Shown: positions 26,431 through 37,310 of the stretch, one piece after another
How the letters are laid out: each line of letters starts with the position of its first letter
Position numbering within the stretch: position 1 is the first letter of the stretch
Origin: Styela clava
Lineage: Eukaryota; Chordata; Ascidiacea; Stolidobranchia; Styelidae
Assembly (NCBI RefSeq): GCF_964204865.1
Contig: NC_135250.1
Span: forward strand, 8,866,001 to 8,930,000
DNA length: 64,000 bases
Reading direction: 5' to 3'
Program-made: the position numbers and the translations under genes
The notes under the pieces: model-generated
Told to the model about the DNA's origin: nothing
The model's database searches: none
The model's input: only the letters and a program-made list of their open reading frames with translations

Positions 26431-26491
26431 ACATGCATACCGGCTATATGCACAAAATCACACCCGAACTAATATTTGCTCTATCCCAAAA

Positions 26492-26648
26492 CAGGGGTGT
26501 ACAACCCTCGGCCCGCAAGGAAAAATTGTGCAGCCTGCGGAAACGTGCCAATTCTGAATTGTGTGTAGCCTGCGAAGCGAGGTTTCAATTCATTTTAATT
26601 TGGTACGTGCGAAGAATTGCGATCCCTTTGCGTTGAGGGGTTATACCT
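26492..26648. repeat. Possible hAT-like end fragment
   Basis: Begins CAGGGGTGTACAACCCTCGGCCCGC, very like the start of the element at 54172 (CAGGGGTGTGCAACC). The region is short and GC-richer than its surroundings. The right border is unclear (…GGGGTTATACCTG) and no target duplication is visible, so it may be truncated. Confidence 0.4.
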
Positions 26649-26649
26649 G

Positions 26650-27655
26650 AGTCAAACAAATAATCTAGCACTCAACTTATTCGCTGAGTGTTTACACAGA
26701 ATAAGAAACATGTTAAATCAGTAACTGACTAGAGAGAAAAAAGTCATATGTCAGAATTACGTTTTTAAAATTTGGTTCCAATAAAAAAAAATCAGACATT
26801 CAGCTCGACCTTTGGCGGACATAAAATAAACAAAATGGCGGCGATTCGAAATATTTGTTTGAACCGATTCGAATAATTTACTTTGTTCATTTTGCAGACC
26901 CAAACACTCCATTTTTGAGTTTTGTCCATATGAGGGACCCGATAGCATTGTACGAATCCCCTTACAGCTACATAAAGTATATATACATTTTTTGTAAAAT
27001 TCACAAAAATTCTTTTCAAATATTGTTACGTTGATTTGGCCACATTTAATCCAAAGATTTAGAAAGTACAAGTGATTGCGATGGAATAAATAAAATTTCC
27101 TTTTTTTTCCAAAATCAGAATAATTTGTTGAAGCAAATACCACGTAAAATTCGTATGCTGGATGGTCAATTTGGCTGGCCAGAAAGAAAACTCTGTTATC
27201 ATCTATGTCAGTCAAAAATTCCGCCGTGGGGGAGTCTCTGGTAATAAATGACTGTAAAGTATCTCATTCAGTTATAATCGCATAAACACGAAAAACACGG
27301 ATCTAGTAAGGCCCAAGATTGGAAGGTGGGTCATTATATCAATAATACTTGGATCTATCACTCAACCGAATCATGCGTACAAATGGAATCGATAACAACG
27401 ACAACAGCGATCATGAAAATAAAACCGTTATATCTGTATTGGCTGAAACGAACGAGATCGTTATTAAAATTATTTCAATACCTTTTGTCTTTTATTGCGA
27501 GTAAACGGTGTTTTTACCGATCCCGAGTCGCTTGAATATGCCTTGTACCTTAGACGCACTTGCGGACAAGTCATTATCAATTTGATTTTTTGTTAAAACA
27601 ATTTCCCTTTTTTTATTCTATTAGAATATTTAATTATATTATTTAAATAAAGTAA
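26650..27655. other. Spacer between duplication copies B and C, no gene called
   Basis: A 152-codon minus-strand frame (26757-27215) is open but lacks domain motifs, a signal peptide or splice partners, and is rich in residues expected of AT-rich random frames. I leave it uncalled. Confidence 0.4.
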
Positions 27656-28964
27656 CCCCGTCTCGTGTTACCGAAACTGCAAAATATACCGAAGTACTAC
27701 TGGTATTCAATCCGAGGTTATTTCTGATGGTTGAAACCACGGAACTATTAAATGAAGCTGTATCTTTTGACTAAATTTTATTTCAGGTAAAATTGCTTTT
27801 TAACAAATAAAGAATTGAAAATCGAGACGCAAATTGGTGAAGATTAGTTTTGACTATGTTTCAAAAACACCTCATTACAAATCATGATTGAAAACATTAT
27901 TTCGAATTTTACCTAAAATGAATGATGTTTCCCAAACTCTCAGCGTTTGGGTTGATTGTTTTGGGAAACTACTTGAACCTGTTTAATTGAGGTTTCTTCG
28001 TTTACGTTATGTTGAATATAACACATTCAGTTGCTTGTTGTTATTGTGCGAAAGGTTCCATCGGCAAGTTTTGTTTATCCAAAACAATTGTATTTTGTAA
28101 ATTCTGCTTGCGTTTATATGAGATCATTTCGTTTCTTCAGCAAAACAATTTTCTTAGTTTCGTTATATGAGAAAGGGTGATATGGTGTGTAATTGGATGG
28201 GTATTTCGAATCAAAGTTTTCAAACGGGACACGAGAGTAAGATACCCAGAACTAAGGACATTCATTTCTGTGGTAACGCAAAATATATTACAAACTTCGA
28301 GGCAATATCCAAGTTATAAGACCTGGTATTGGAAACTACCTCAATATCACGGTAACGCATTAGTGTATAGGCAGGTAAGGTACTTGATAATGTTACAGTC
28401 AAAGAGGTGTCGGTCGCCATGCCCGGTCCTGCTTTTCATGTATATTATCCGACCCAGGGCATAATAAATTTGACGAGGCTGAACGTTTTCGATGTGAAAG
28501 CAAAATGATGTTCGAGTCAGTTCGATTGTAAAGCTGGTTATCCCAATCTCACACACGAACAAAGATATACACACGTATACACACATGTTTGAATGTACGG
28601 GTTGTTTGTGTAAACTTTAGGGTCAATCATATTCCGCTTTGTTTAATTTCCGCTTGGTTGACCACCGCTACAAAACGATGTAAACCAGTTTCGAGGTAGC
28701 TAGCATTCATATCAGTCGATACGAAGAAAGAATATCGATAACGACGAAAGATTTGAGGTGATCTCCCCTGGCTGTTGTGCATAGTTACTCATCATTATAG
28801 AATTGTAAAACAACGAAATTTATAATTTCGTAGCAGTTCTCCAGAAAGGTACATAAGATGGATTTCAAGAAGGTAGTAATCAGTCTGAATGAATTTGCGA
28901 AACTTGAATGGTCAACATCGCATAGTATAAAAGAATTCCACCTAGGCAACTCTGAAAGAATAAA

Positions 28965-29979
28965 ATGTCTAAGGTAAGTTCGCTTCACTTGATATTGAAT
29001 ATACTTTGGAGAATACTACAGAAAAAAAATTATAGAGTTTTGAATCAAGCTGGCGAAAAATAGTGAAACAGGTTATGAGTCGCCAGTAGATCTAACTCCT
29101 TATAGAAGTACCAGTAGAAACCTTTGTATTCTCTTAGATGGTAATAAAGATGAAGTACTGGAGCTTTTTGGGGGATTCATTGTGATGTGCTTTATTAGTC
29201 TAAGAACAAAATAAATTTAGTTGATTTATTTTTATTTTAAATATTTTTAACATCAAATAATTTTCATCGTCTTTTAGGTAACATGTATGATCCAACTGCT
29301 TTTTCTGGCAATCGTGGCGGTCTCTGTCAAAGACGTTACATGTTGGGATCCCTAGTAAGAAAACATTATGTACTTATTTTATTTTAATGAGATAGTTTTA
29401 GTGCATAACAAACTATCGCGGAATAGTTTATTCAATTTTTTACACTATGGAGATCATATTTCATCCTTTGTTCTGCCAGATTTGAAATTATTTTCGCCAT
29501 TTTTTTTATACCATTGTTGATTTTTTTTTAGTTGCCTAGTGGGCTTTAAAAACCTAAGTCAAGTTTGGATTTTGATTTGTTTCATGTTGTGATATCATAA
29601 TAGTTTTATTAATATTTGTCAAAAGCCCCAAATATTCGAAAATTATTTTACACTCATCATGATCATGTTATTCAGTTCAGATGAATCATTGCTTTTTGGC
29701 TGTCACATAAAGAAAGAAAGCAAAATCGCTTTAAACCTGAACTCGTTCGAACCAAAGTTGGAAATAAAAGTTGAATGCAAAGAAGGGATCGAATTTACTA
29801 CTTTCATGTGTCTGCAGTTTTGCTACGATCCAGTCAATGAAAATTCACCAAGGTTGCTTCCAGGCAAAGTTCTCAGAAACAAAGATTTGTTTGAGCAAAA
29901 AACTTTTAATACAACGACTCAAAAACAGAGAAGAATAAAAGTGACATATGGATGTAGATGTGTATTGGAAAATAAATAG
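28965..29979 (+). CDS. Small secreted cysteine-rich protein, copy 2 (3 exons)
   Basis: Exons: 28965-28973 (MSK), 29278-29354 and 29676-29979; 129 residues, the same exon lengths and phases as copy 1. The signal region is CMIQLLFLAIVAVSVK, then DVTCWDPY. The last exon differs from copy 1 by only about seven residues (for example SEVAL to SKIAL, NQNSPRSIP to NENSPRLLP, TTHKQ to TTQKQ), all cysteines are kept, and no stop or frameshift is present. The surrounding introns and flanks carry many indels and substitutions. This contrast suggests that the coding exons are under selection and that both copies are functional. Function is as discussed for copy 1: a secreted ligand-like protein, family not assigned. 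Confidence 0.78.
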
Positions 29980-30043
29980 GATTTGAAGACCGATTAACAT
30001 TGTACAATAATACGTCGTTATTTATGACTGATGTCCTATTTAT

Positions 30044-30070
30044 TTGTTTATTTATTTATTTATTTATTTT
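30044..30070. repeat. TTTA microsatellite
   Basis: About six tandem copies of TTTA downstream of cysteine-rich copy 2; the matching place in copy A (about 18788-18802) has about three, so the array changed in length after the duplication. Confidence 0.85.
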
Positions 30071-33000
30071 TTGTAAGAGTAATTAATTTATTGTCATATT
30101 TATAACATTTGCCAACTACATTATTTACTATTTTTCTACTCAAACAATCATGTTTCTTCACTATTATTAATTTTTTGCTTATGCAATAAATATAGTTATT
30201 TATTGCTGAATATTAGTTATATAGTCCGCCATAATCACAATTTCATATTAGATTAACCACATAGACTATGTGAATTTTAAGTAAACTGAGTGTGAAAAAT
30301 TATATATATTATTTTATAGATCCTAATTTATATTATTAGACCATGGCTTATTGGGTAATTCCGAAACAATTTTACTTGAAACAGCATTAGAATTTGACTT
30401 ATTGGGATTTATTCTCCATTTTTTTAAATTTATTATATGGATTACGTAAGCATTAATGGTGTCATTATGAGTAATGTTTTTAAACACGTTCATATTTAGA
30501 CAGGAACGCTTTAATGAAAATAAATATTTAATTCTACAAAAGAGGATTTACGCATACCTTGTAAATATGAACCAACACATATCCTTTTTGACATCAATAT
30601 AAAGACTGGAGTGAGCACAAGTTCCTATTCTCCCATCACAACATTTTGTTTTCCTTTTCTCATTCTGTCGCCTGGCTAGTCAAATAAGAAACATACCAAG
30701 ACGTTGTTACTTTGAAACGAACAAATCTGGCTGTCGATTGTAATTGATCGTCTATTTAGTATTTATACAATAAAGTACATGTTTAATATATCACACTGTC
30801 ACTGGTTTAACACGTAATTATTTTTTTGCTTTAAATAACGTCGTAAAACCCCAGTATATATTTCGGGCTCAGATATCGGGGCTTAACATATGGAATACCC
30901 CAAATCAAATTTGTGATTCTATTTTGAACAAAACTGTTACGTGTCACAGTAACACCGGAATATAAATTAGCTGAAGAATTAGATATCAACCCCATTTACC
31001 GCTACATCTGTAGAAGTTGAATATACCCAAAAAAATTCAACAAGGGGGAATATTTGAAATATTCTCGATCGTACAAATTCCAATTTGTAGATCCTGGCTC
31101 ATATTATATTGTACCTGATGGGTGATTTCGTGAAAAATTACCCCTTGAATAGTATGATTATCTATATTTTTATGATTCATTTCGCATCTAAACATTTCCC
31201 CAAATTATCAATATTGATTACGTAAACATCTATCGCTATGGGTGCTCAAACGTCTTGACATCATTCTGTGGACTGGCGTCATAGTATAAAAAATGGGTTC
31301 TCATTTTTGTCACAACAATAGAAAAATTTATGTCTGTGTGTGAAGCATATGCGGAAGAGTTATCAGATGACTAGATTCAACTTCAAAACAAATAAAGCTA
31401 GCTGCCGTAAATAAATACACGAAACAGAAACATCTAATTAATTGGTATAAAATATTAGGTATGGTGCATAGAAGTGTAGTTCTTAATATCGTTACATTCC
31501 GAACACAGTTATTTCAATCTTTGATTCTCATTCAAGATTTGAAATATAAAAAAAATTGGGCTCCGGGATGAACAAGGAAAATTGTCAAGTCACGATTTAT
31601 TCAATGAGTTCGAAGAGTATGGACTTTTGTATTTTAATAACAAATGACTTTCTTTCAGTTATTATTTAGTGTTTATGTTAATAACAATCAAACATATTTT
31701 TTTGTTCATCTACTAAACGGATATGGTGTTCTAAGTATAATGTGGCTTTTATCGTGAAATATCATAATATAGTTGTCATAAACTAATCATATCAATCCAA
31801 TTGGTAATATAGAACTGTATGTCCATTGCATTTCATTAATGAAAATCCTTTTTGCCGAGCTATAATCAGAACGGTGATTTCTGACAAATATGGAGTTTTG
31901 TAAGGGGAATAACCTGGTAAACGGGACATATTTGTGTTCCTCGACATTCCGTGATTTTTACGTATTTATCAGAATGGTGATTTTCGACGAATCGGACGTT
32001 AGCTGCGAAAAAGAACCTGGTCGGTCAACGGGGCGTATACGTTTGTCAGGGTCCAATAAATTACATTGTTATGTTTGTTGTGTTCCTATTCCTCTGTTTA
32101 GATAAAGGAAAATAAACTTGTTATGGTATAACCATGCGTGATAAATTACACCTTCTAATCGAACTAATTCAAGCTGTTAGTACGATCGCTTTATTCCACT
32201 GACGGCAAATTAGGTTTTCTGTCTGCGAAAATGCCTTGTTCAATTTTATCTTTAAAATGTATTGTACATCTTCACCCAACTTATTAACAAAATAAGACAG
32301 CTATTTCACAATAATGCATGATACTTATAATAACGATGATGATAAAATATGTCAAAATATTTATTCGGTTCAATTCATTTTTAACAGTCAACACCTGTTA
32401 TTTTTGAATATATTTACCGTGATAGTAGATACGTTGGAGAACACATCCCCACATGCAAAATATCATGTTACGTCATAAATTTAAAAAAATTCTTGAAAAC
32501 GTTCTCTTCGTCATAGCTTCTTCAATTAACTTCGAGTTTGAATAGGAAGACAACAGAACTGGCGTTGTGCAATGATGTGCGGAACTCTTTCGGGGTGAGA
32601 ACAAACTTGTCTAAAATATCAGAATAAATAAAAAATAAAAATTAAATACGATTTCAACATTGCGATATCATTCGATTATGATAGCTACAGTATGTTAACA
32701 TCGGTGGATTCATTTGAGGAACAAAATGGCTGCAATCAACTTAAATAAATAGACAATATTACGTAATTAGTTTGTCTTACAAAGTAGATCCTATTCATTA
32801 CATCACAGTCACAATTCTCAGTACTGTAGACTGTTAACATTTTAGGGAATTGTCTATGTAATTTTCACCAACTAGTTGTCGGGAATGGACTATTGTAATG
32901 ATGAATTTGGTTTATTTGATTTGTTTCAGATTATGTAATCAACTGACCATCTCAATGTTCGCCGTTAGTTAGTGATTGAAGTTGTTCCCCTTTCCAGAAA

Positions 33001-34210
33001 TCACGAAAAGAGTCTTCCGCGGTTGGTATTTCAGTCATTTTCTGAATATGTGTGTTTGGGACAAGGTAACATCACAAGTGAAGTAAGAATATCCGATCTT
33101 ACTGTAAGATGTTTTAATCATTTAATGGGTTTTTTTAATTAGAACGATACACTCACTTTGTGGAGTCCAACGAACTATTCTGAACAACAATCACCCCAAG
33201 TTATAACAATGTAGTAAATATTCATAGCGCAAGTATTTATTAGAAAAATGAAAACGAATTTATAAAAAAAATGATATCAAATAAATAACAATAAATTAAA
33301 AAACAAGAATAAAAGGATGTGTGAAAGTATTTTCAAATAAATATTCAAATGAACACTTTATATACATATTACATATTCAAGACGTATTTATAGATTTTAT
33401 ATAATAAGGAAGGGCGAAGCATAATCATTGATAACTCCAGTTAAATCGAGGTTATTTTTGAATTGCTTTAATGATTTTATAATTTTCAAATTAATATTTT
33501 TTCATCATATGTTGAAGGAAGTAATGTACGCGTAAAAAAGTGTAGAGTTTTTTAATCACCATATCAGTGTCAGCAACATGAATTGCAGCAAAAAATGAAT
33601 TCAATATTAAATTTTACAGTGACACATAAAAATAATTCAATAAATATCTTCTGAAGAATCAAAATGCAATAAACAACAACGTTTTTTGTAATCATATGTT
33701 TTATATTTAATTTCGTGTCGGGACCGCGTCTAAGAACATCGCTCCTGGTTTTGGTTTCAGTTTAAAAACCAAAATCTGTTATGCTTTTCACCCATGGGTT
33801 CTATTTTTGTTCATGCCGCTGTTACCTGTATACTATTGATTTCTACGCTTCACTTCAATGCTTTTTCACTATATATATTGCTTCGATACGGATAATATAT
33901 ACCCACAGCTGATGCGGTTTTGTTTTAAATTCCGTACTTACTCGAGTACAAACAGAAAAATGCAGCCGAAAATACCGTGTACAATTCGAGGTCAATATTT
34001 TACATTACCTGAGCCATCTTATAAACGTATGGGCTGGAATTTTGACAATCACGGCGATTCCCCGATTTTCTCGCGCACTCTTTCCTAATGCGCCTACTGG
34101 TTTCGGTCTATCGAAATGCATACCGGCTATTTGCACAAAATTAACCTTGATCTACCATTTGCTCTATCCTGAATCGTCGTCAAAGCTACCGTTTGGCGGT
34201 ATTTGAGCAA
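30071..34210. other. Gene-free distal part of duplication copy C
   Basis: Aligns with 18800-24330 with gaps. No frame is conserved among the copies. Confidence 0.55.
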
Positions 34211-35262
34211 ATATAAAACTAAGTGAGTGTAAACAATTACCAACGTATAAGCAATTGATGCCCCTGTATGTACAGCGCCTGGGCAGGATGAGATTTGTGC
34301 AAGATGTTTTTTAATTTTGGGTTGGCCAGTCCGCTTATATCTGCAATTATTACGGCGCACAAGGTAAGAAAACAAAATACGTTGACCAATCTTTCAAATG
34401 TCGAGATCGTTGTAAGCCCAATGAAGCAGTCAATATCATCAATGGCTGAAGATGTTTTTCGTTCGCAAATATTGCACAGAGGTATACTATTATTCATCGC
34501 GATTTGGTCAAATGTGCTTAAATTACTCTGGAACTATTTCAAATCATCTGTTACCTGTGAACTCCCGAATTAAAGGCACGAAGGTATGTGACCTCTCGAT
34601 TATATTTATTCAATCATGTTGATGATGTAACGGTGCTAAAACAGTACTCCTGTAACACAAATCCTTCATCAAATTTACTCAATGAAAGAACAATTTAATA
34701 CCGCAATAAAACACAAATAAGGAAACAATCAACTTTCATTGTACAAATATTCTGTCTATACTGTAGGTAACCTAATAAAAGTATACGGACGAGTCCACTC
34801 AAATGGCGACTAACGTCGTAGATCAATCCACCTTTTATTAATCCTTCACAGCGGGAAGTCCCCTAACTTACTCATTGCGCAAATAACTTACAATTTGGAT
34901 ATTTACCTCTAAATATAAGCTAGTGTTGTTCCCTTTCTCGAAAAAGACCGCGATGAGTTTTTCGAGATCTCGGAAATTTCTACGTTAACGAGTCATGGCA
35001 AAGCATGATGCAGGAGTATATTAGAAAAATGTACACAAATTCGTAAAAATATTTTAAATAAATAATTTGGTAATTAATTTATGATTAGATTATTTACATA
35101 TATGTGGCTTATTTTTATTATTGTTAAGGCAGGCAGGGCTAAGTAGAATTAATAATAATTAGAGTGTAATCGAATTTATTAAGTCGACATAAATTTCATA
35201 TGGCATAATTTTTTTCTATTTTAGTTTAAATGTTGATACAAGTCATGGTAGAAAAATTGAAC
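34211..35262. other. Spacer, nothing identified
   Basis: Overlapping open frames on both strands near 34237-34573 have no recognisable domain. No conserved splice context was found. Confidence 0.35.
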
Positions 35263-35366
35263 TTCCTGAAGTATGCGCACCAAGATGGCGCACAACCTGA
35301 ACTCAGGTTATGTACCAGGTTAGGGTTCAGGTTGTGCGACATCTCGGTGCTCACACTTCAGGAGTA
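35263..35366. repeat. Short palindromic (foldback) element
   Basis: The left arm TTCCTGAAGTATGCGCACC then AAGATGGCGCACAACCTGAA is answered by the right arm TTCAGGTTGTGCGACATCTCG then GTGCTCACACTTCAGGAG, with GGTTATGTACCAGGTTAGGG between them. The whole 104 bp can fold on itself. A diverged relative lies at 15834-16010, so this is a dispersed family. Confidence 0.8.
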
Positions 35367-35615
35367 CCGAAAAATTACATACTGTGCAAAAAAGAAGTAA
35401 CATAAACCTGAAATACGGCATTGTCCTTTCAATAAAAATGAAATATTGGTCTGCGGGCATTCTCAACATCGTATAATATTACATCGGGAATTTTAGCAGT
35501 AAACTATGATTGAAATCCAAAATACAACAACTCAAAAATATGCTGACAACGATAAATATACATAAATAAATATATAAATATTCTGCGAATAAATATAATA
35601 ATAGCCAAAATGAAG

Positions 35616-36771
35616 TTAATTGTCACGTTTCCGAGGTCTATCTACCAGGACACATCGGCAGCCATATGTGACGTTTACCCTTCTTTGCGTTCCATTAGGC
35701 AAATCGAAAGTTTTTTCTTCAGACAGATCAACATTTTCGAAAACTGTGTCTGTTTTCGAAACGGGTGACGCTTGTTGAACAGGGTCGTAGCAGAAGTTTA
35801 AGCACATGAACGTTTGGAACTCTATACCGCCATCGCATTCAACATTAACCATCAGTTGCGGTTCAAACGAGTTCATGTTCAACTTGACCTCGCTGTCTTT
35901 TGTTAAGTTACATCCAAATCTTATCGCTTCGGGCGAACTGAAAAAAAATAGAATATTCGTGTTTCTATTTCAAAATTTCAAAAATCACGGATGGGATTAG
36001 TATTTCCGATGTTCAAGCTAGAACAAAACGTCCAGATTGGAATTTTATTCCGTGTGATCCAGCGCCTAAAATTGATTCCAACCAAGACCAAACAGTTCAT
36101 ATTGTAGTTTAGAATAAATGACACATCTACTCTGAAAAACACCTGCAAGAAGTACCACACTAGAATTTTTCAAGTTTATTTATCTGGACATTAATTGGGC
36201 CAGAATTTAAAAATCCAGCTCGAATCACAATTGTATGCAACTTTTCGTTGATAGTGGAATTCAGTACCTCAGCTCAGTTGATTTCCTGTTTCTATTGACG
36301 CAAACGGCTTTAAATCTTGCGTCAATCGGTGGTATTTACCAATGCGCGGTCCTACATTATAACGCTTTTAGTGGCTCTTGGCCTTTTAGTGGTCACCGTA
36401 GCTTCGCTCAGTGATTATCTTTTAAATTGATTGTGTGATTTCTCGTTACTTTGCTTTGAGTGATTTTTCTTAAAAAACATCTCACGCCTTCTTATGTTTG
36501 AACTTTCGAAAATAATAGAAATAAATGGTTTATTTAATATGTTATACCTTTTTCACAATGTAAATACTTGGTAAACTCTAACTAGAAAAATATCTGAATT
36601 ATACATACTTGGGGTCCCAACATGCAACGTATATCGGACCAAAAATCGACATCAACATTGCCATCAGCGGTAAATTGAAAATGCTCCTTATCTGTTAAAC
36701 AATGTTGAAATATATTGCATATTCTAAGTTGAAGGTGACGCTGATTTTGTTTCAACACTTACTTGAGCCAT
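35616..36771 (-). CDS. Small secreted cysteine-rich protein, copy 3, diverged and inverted (3 exons)
   Basis: Exons: 36763-36771 (MAQ), 36609-36691 and 35616-35937; 137 residues. Exon 2 gives a hydrophobic leader (LPLMAMLMSIFGPIYVA) followed by CWDP, as in copies 1 and 2. Exon 3 keeps every cysteine and the family landmarks: FGCNLTKDSEVKLNMNSFEPQL, VECDGGIEFQTFMCLNFCYDP and RRVNVTYGCRCVL, then a basic tail RPRKRDN. Between the fifth and sixth cysteines the sequence is freely variable. The 9-bp first coding exon and the splice phases are identical to the other copies. The opposite orientation and greater divergence show an older duplication. The conserved block from EF to CYDP marks the likely structural core. 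Confidence 0.78.
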
Positions 36772-37099
36772 TTTGAAATTTTCTTTTACAATTGATAGAA
36801 AATATATTTCAACGCCGTTAGGTTTCCAGTACAATTATCAGTAATTAACTTTTGTTGTCTCCTTTTTTTTCCGGAAAATATAAATTTTGTCTCGCTGTTC
36901 CCTTCTGTTTTCTTTCAGATGTTAGCTCTTACTATTTTCTGTACGGTATAACATCTCTTTTTATACTGTCCACTATCTCCGCAAAATGGGCATATATATC
37001 GCATTATAGTAACCACCTATTATTCTACCTGTTGAATTCCGAAATAATGTAATTACGAAGTTTTTGGTTCTCCAATTGTTGACTATCTATGTATTATGG

Positions 37100-37310
37100 A
37101 ATTTGGACTTAGGTGGAAGCCAAGGTGATTCCCCGAATTCACACACACCCGTAAAGCGCCCACTGGTTTCGGTCTATTAAATTCCGTGGCCGTGTGTACA
37201 CTTACGCCAATTGATCTAATATTTGCTATATGTTTGAGCTACCGTTTAGCCATATCTAAATAAGTATGATAATACGAAATGAATGTAAACAATTTTTTTT
37301 GTAAATAATT
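37100..37310. repeat. Diverged copy of the distal segmental-repeat end
   Basis: GGTGATTCCCCGAATTC then ACTGGTTTCGGTCTATTAAAT, GATCTAATATTTGCT, GAGCTACCGTTTAGCC and GAATGTAAACAATT follow the same order as 34053-34240 and, in part, 26365-26480. The end-block of the duplication unit is thus present a third time, beyond the inverted gene copy. Confidence 0.6.

Larger units (their letters stand above)
27660..34210. repeat. Segmental duplication, copy C (about 6.5 kb, with gene)
   Basis: Second long copy of the unit described at 16340-24340, in the same orientation. It carries the second cysteine-rich gene at 28965-29979. It is shorter than copy A, lacking the hAT insertion and several hundred further bases. 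The distal end (CGATTTTCTCGCGCACTCTTTCC, 34059-34085) matches the end of copy B (26377-26403). Confidence 0.85.

Noticed and set aside
26757-27215. 152-codon minus-strand frame
   Set aside because: Long for this AT-rich DNA but without domain, signal peptide, splice partners or a paralogue to compare.
31890-32105. 71-codon open frame inside duplication copy C
   Set aside because: The corresponding parts of copies A (about 22060) and B (about 24740) are not open in the same way.
34127-34573. Overlapping 82-92 codon frames on both strands
   Set aside because: No domain, no consistent splice model, and they overlap one another on opposite strands.
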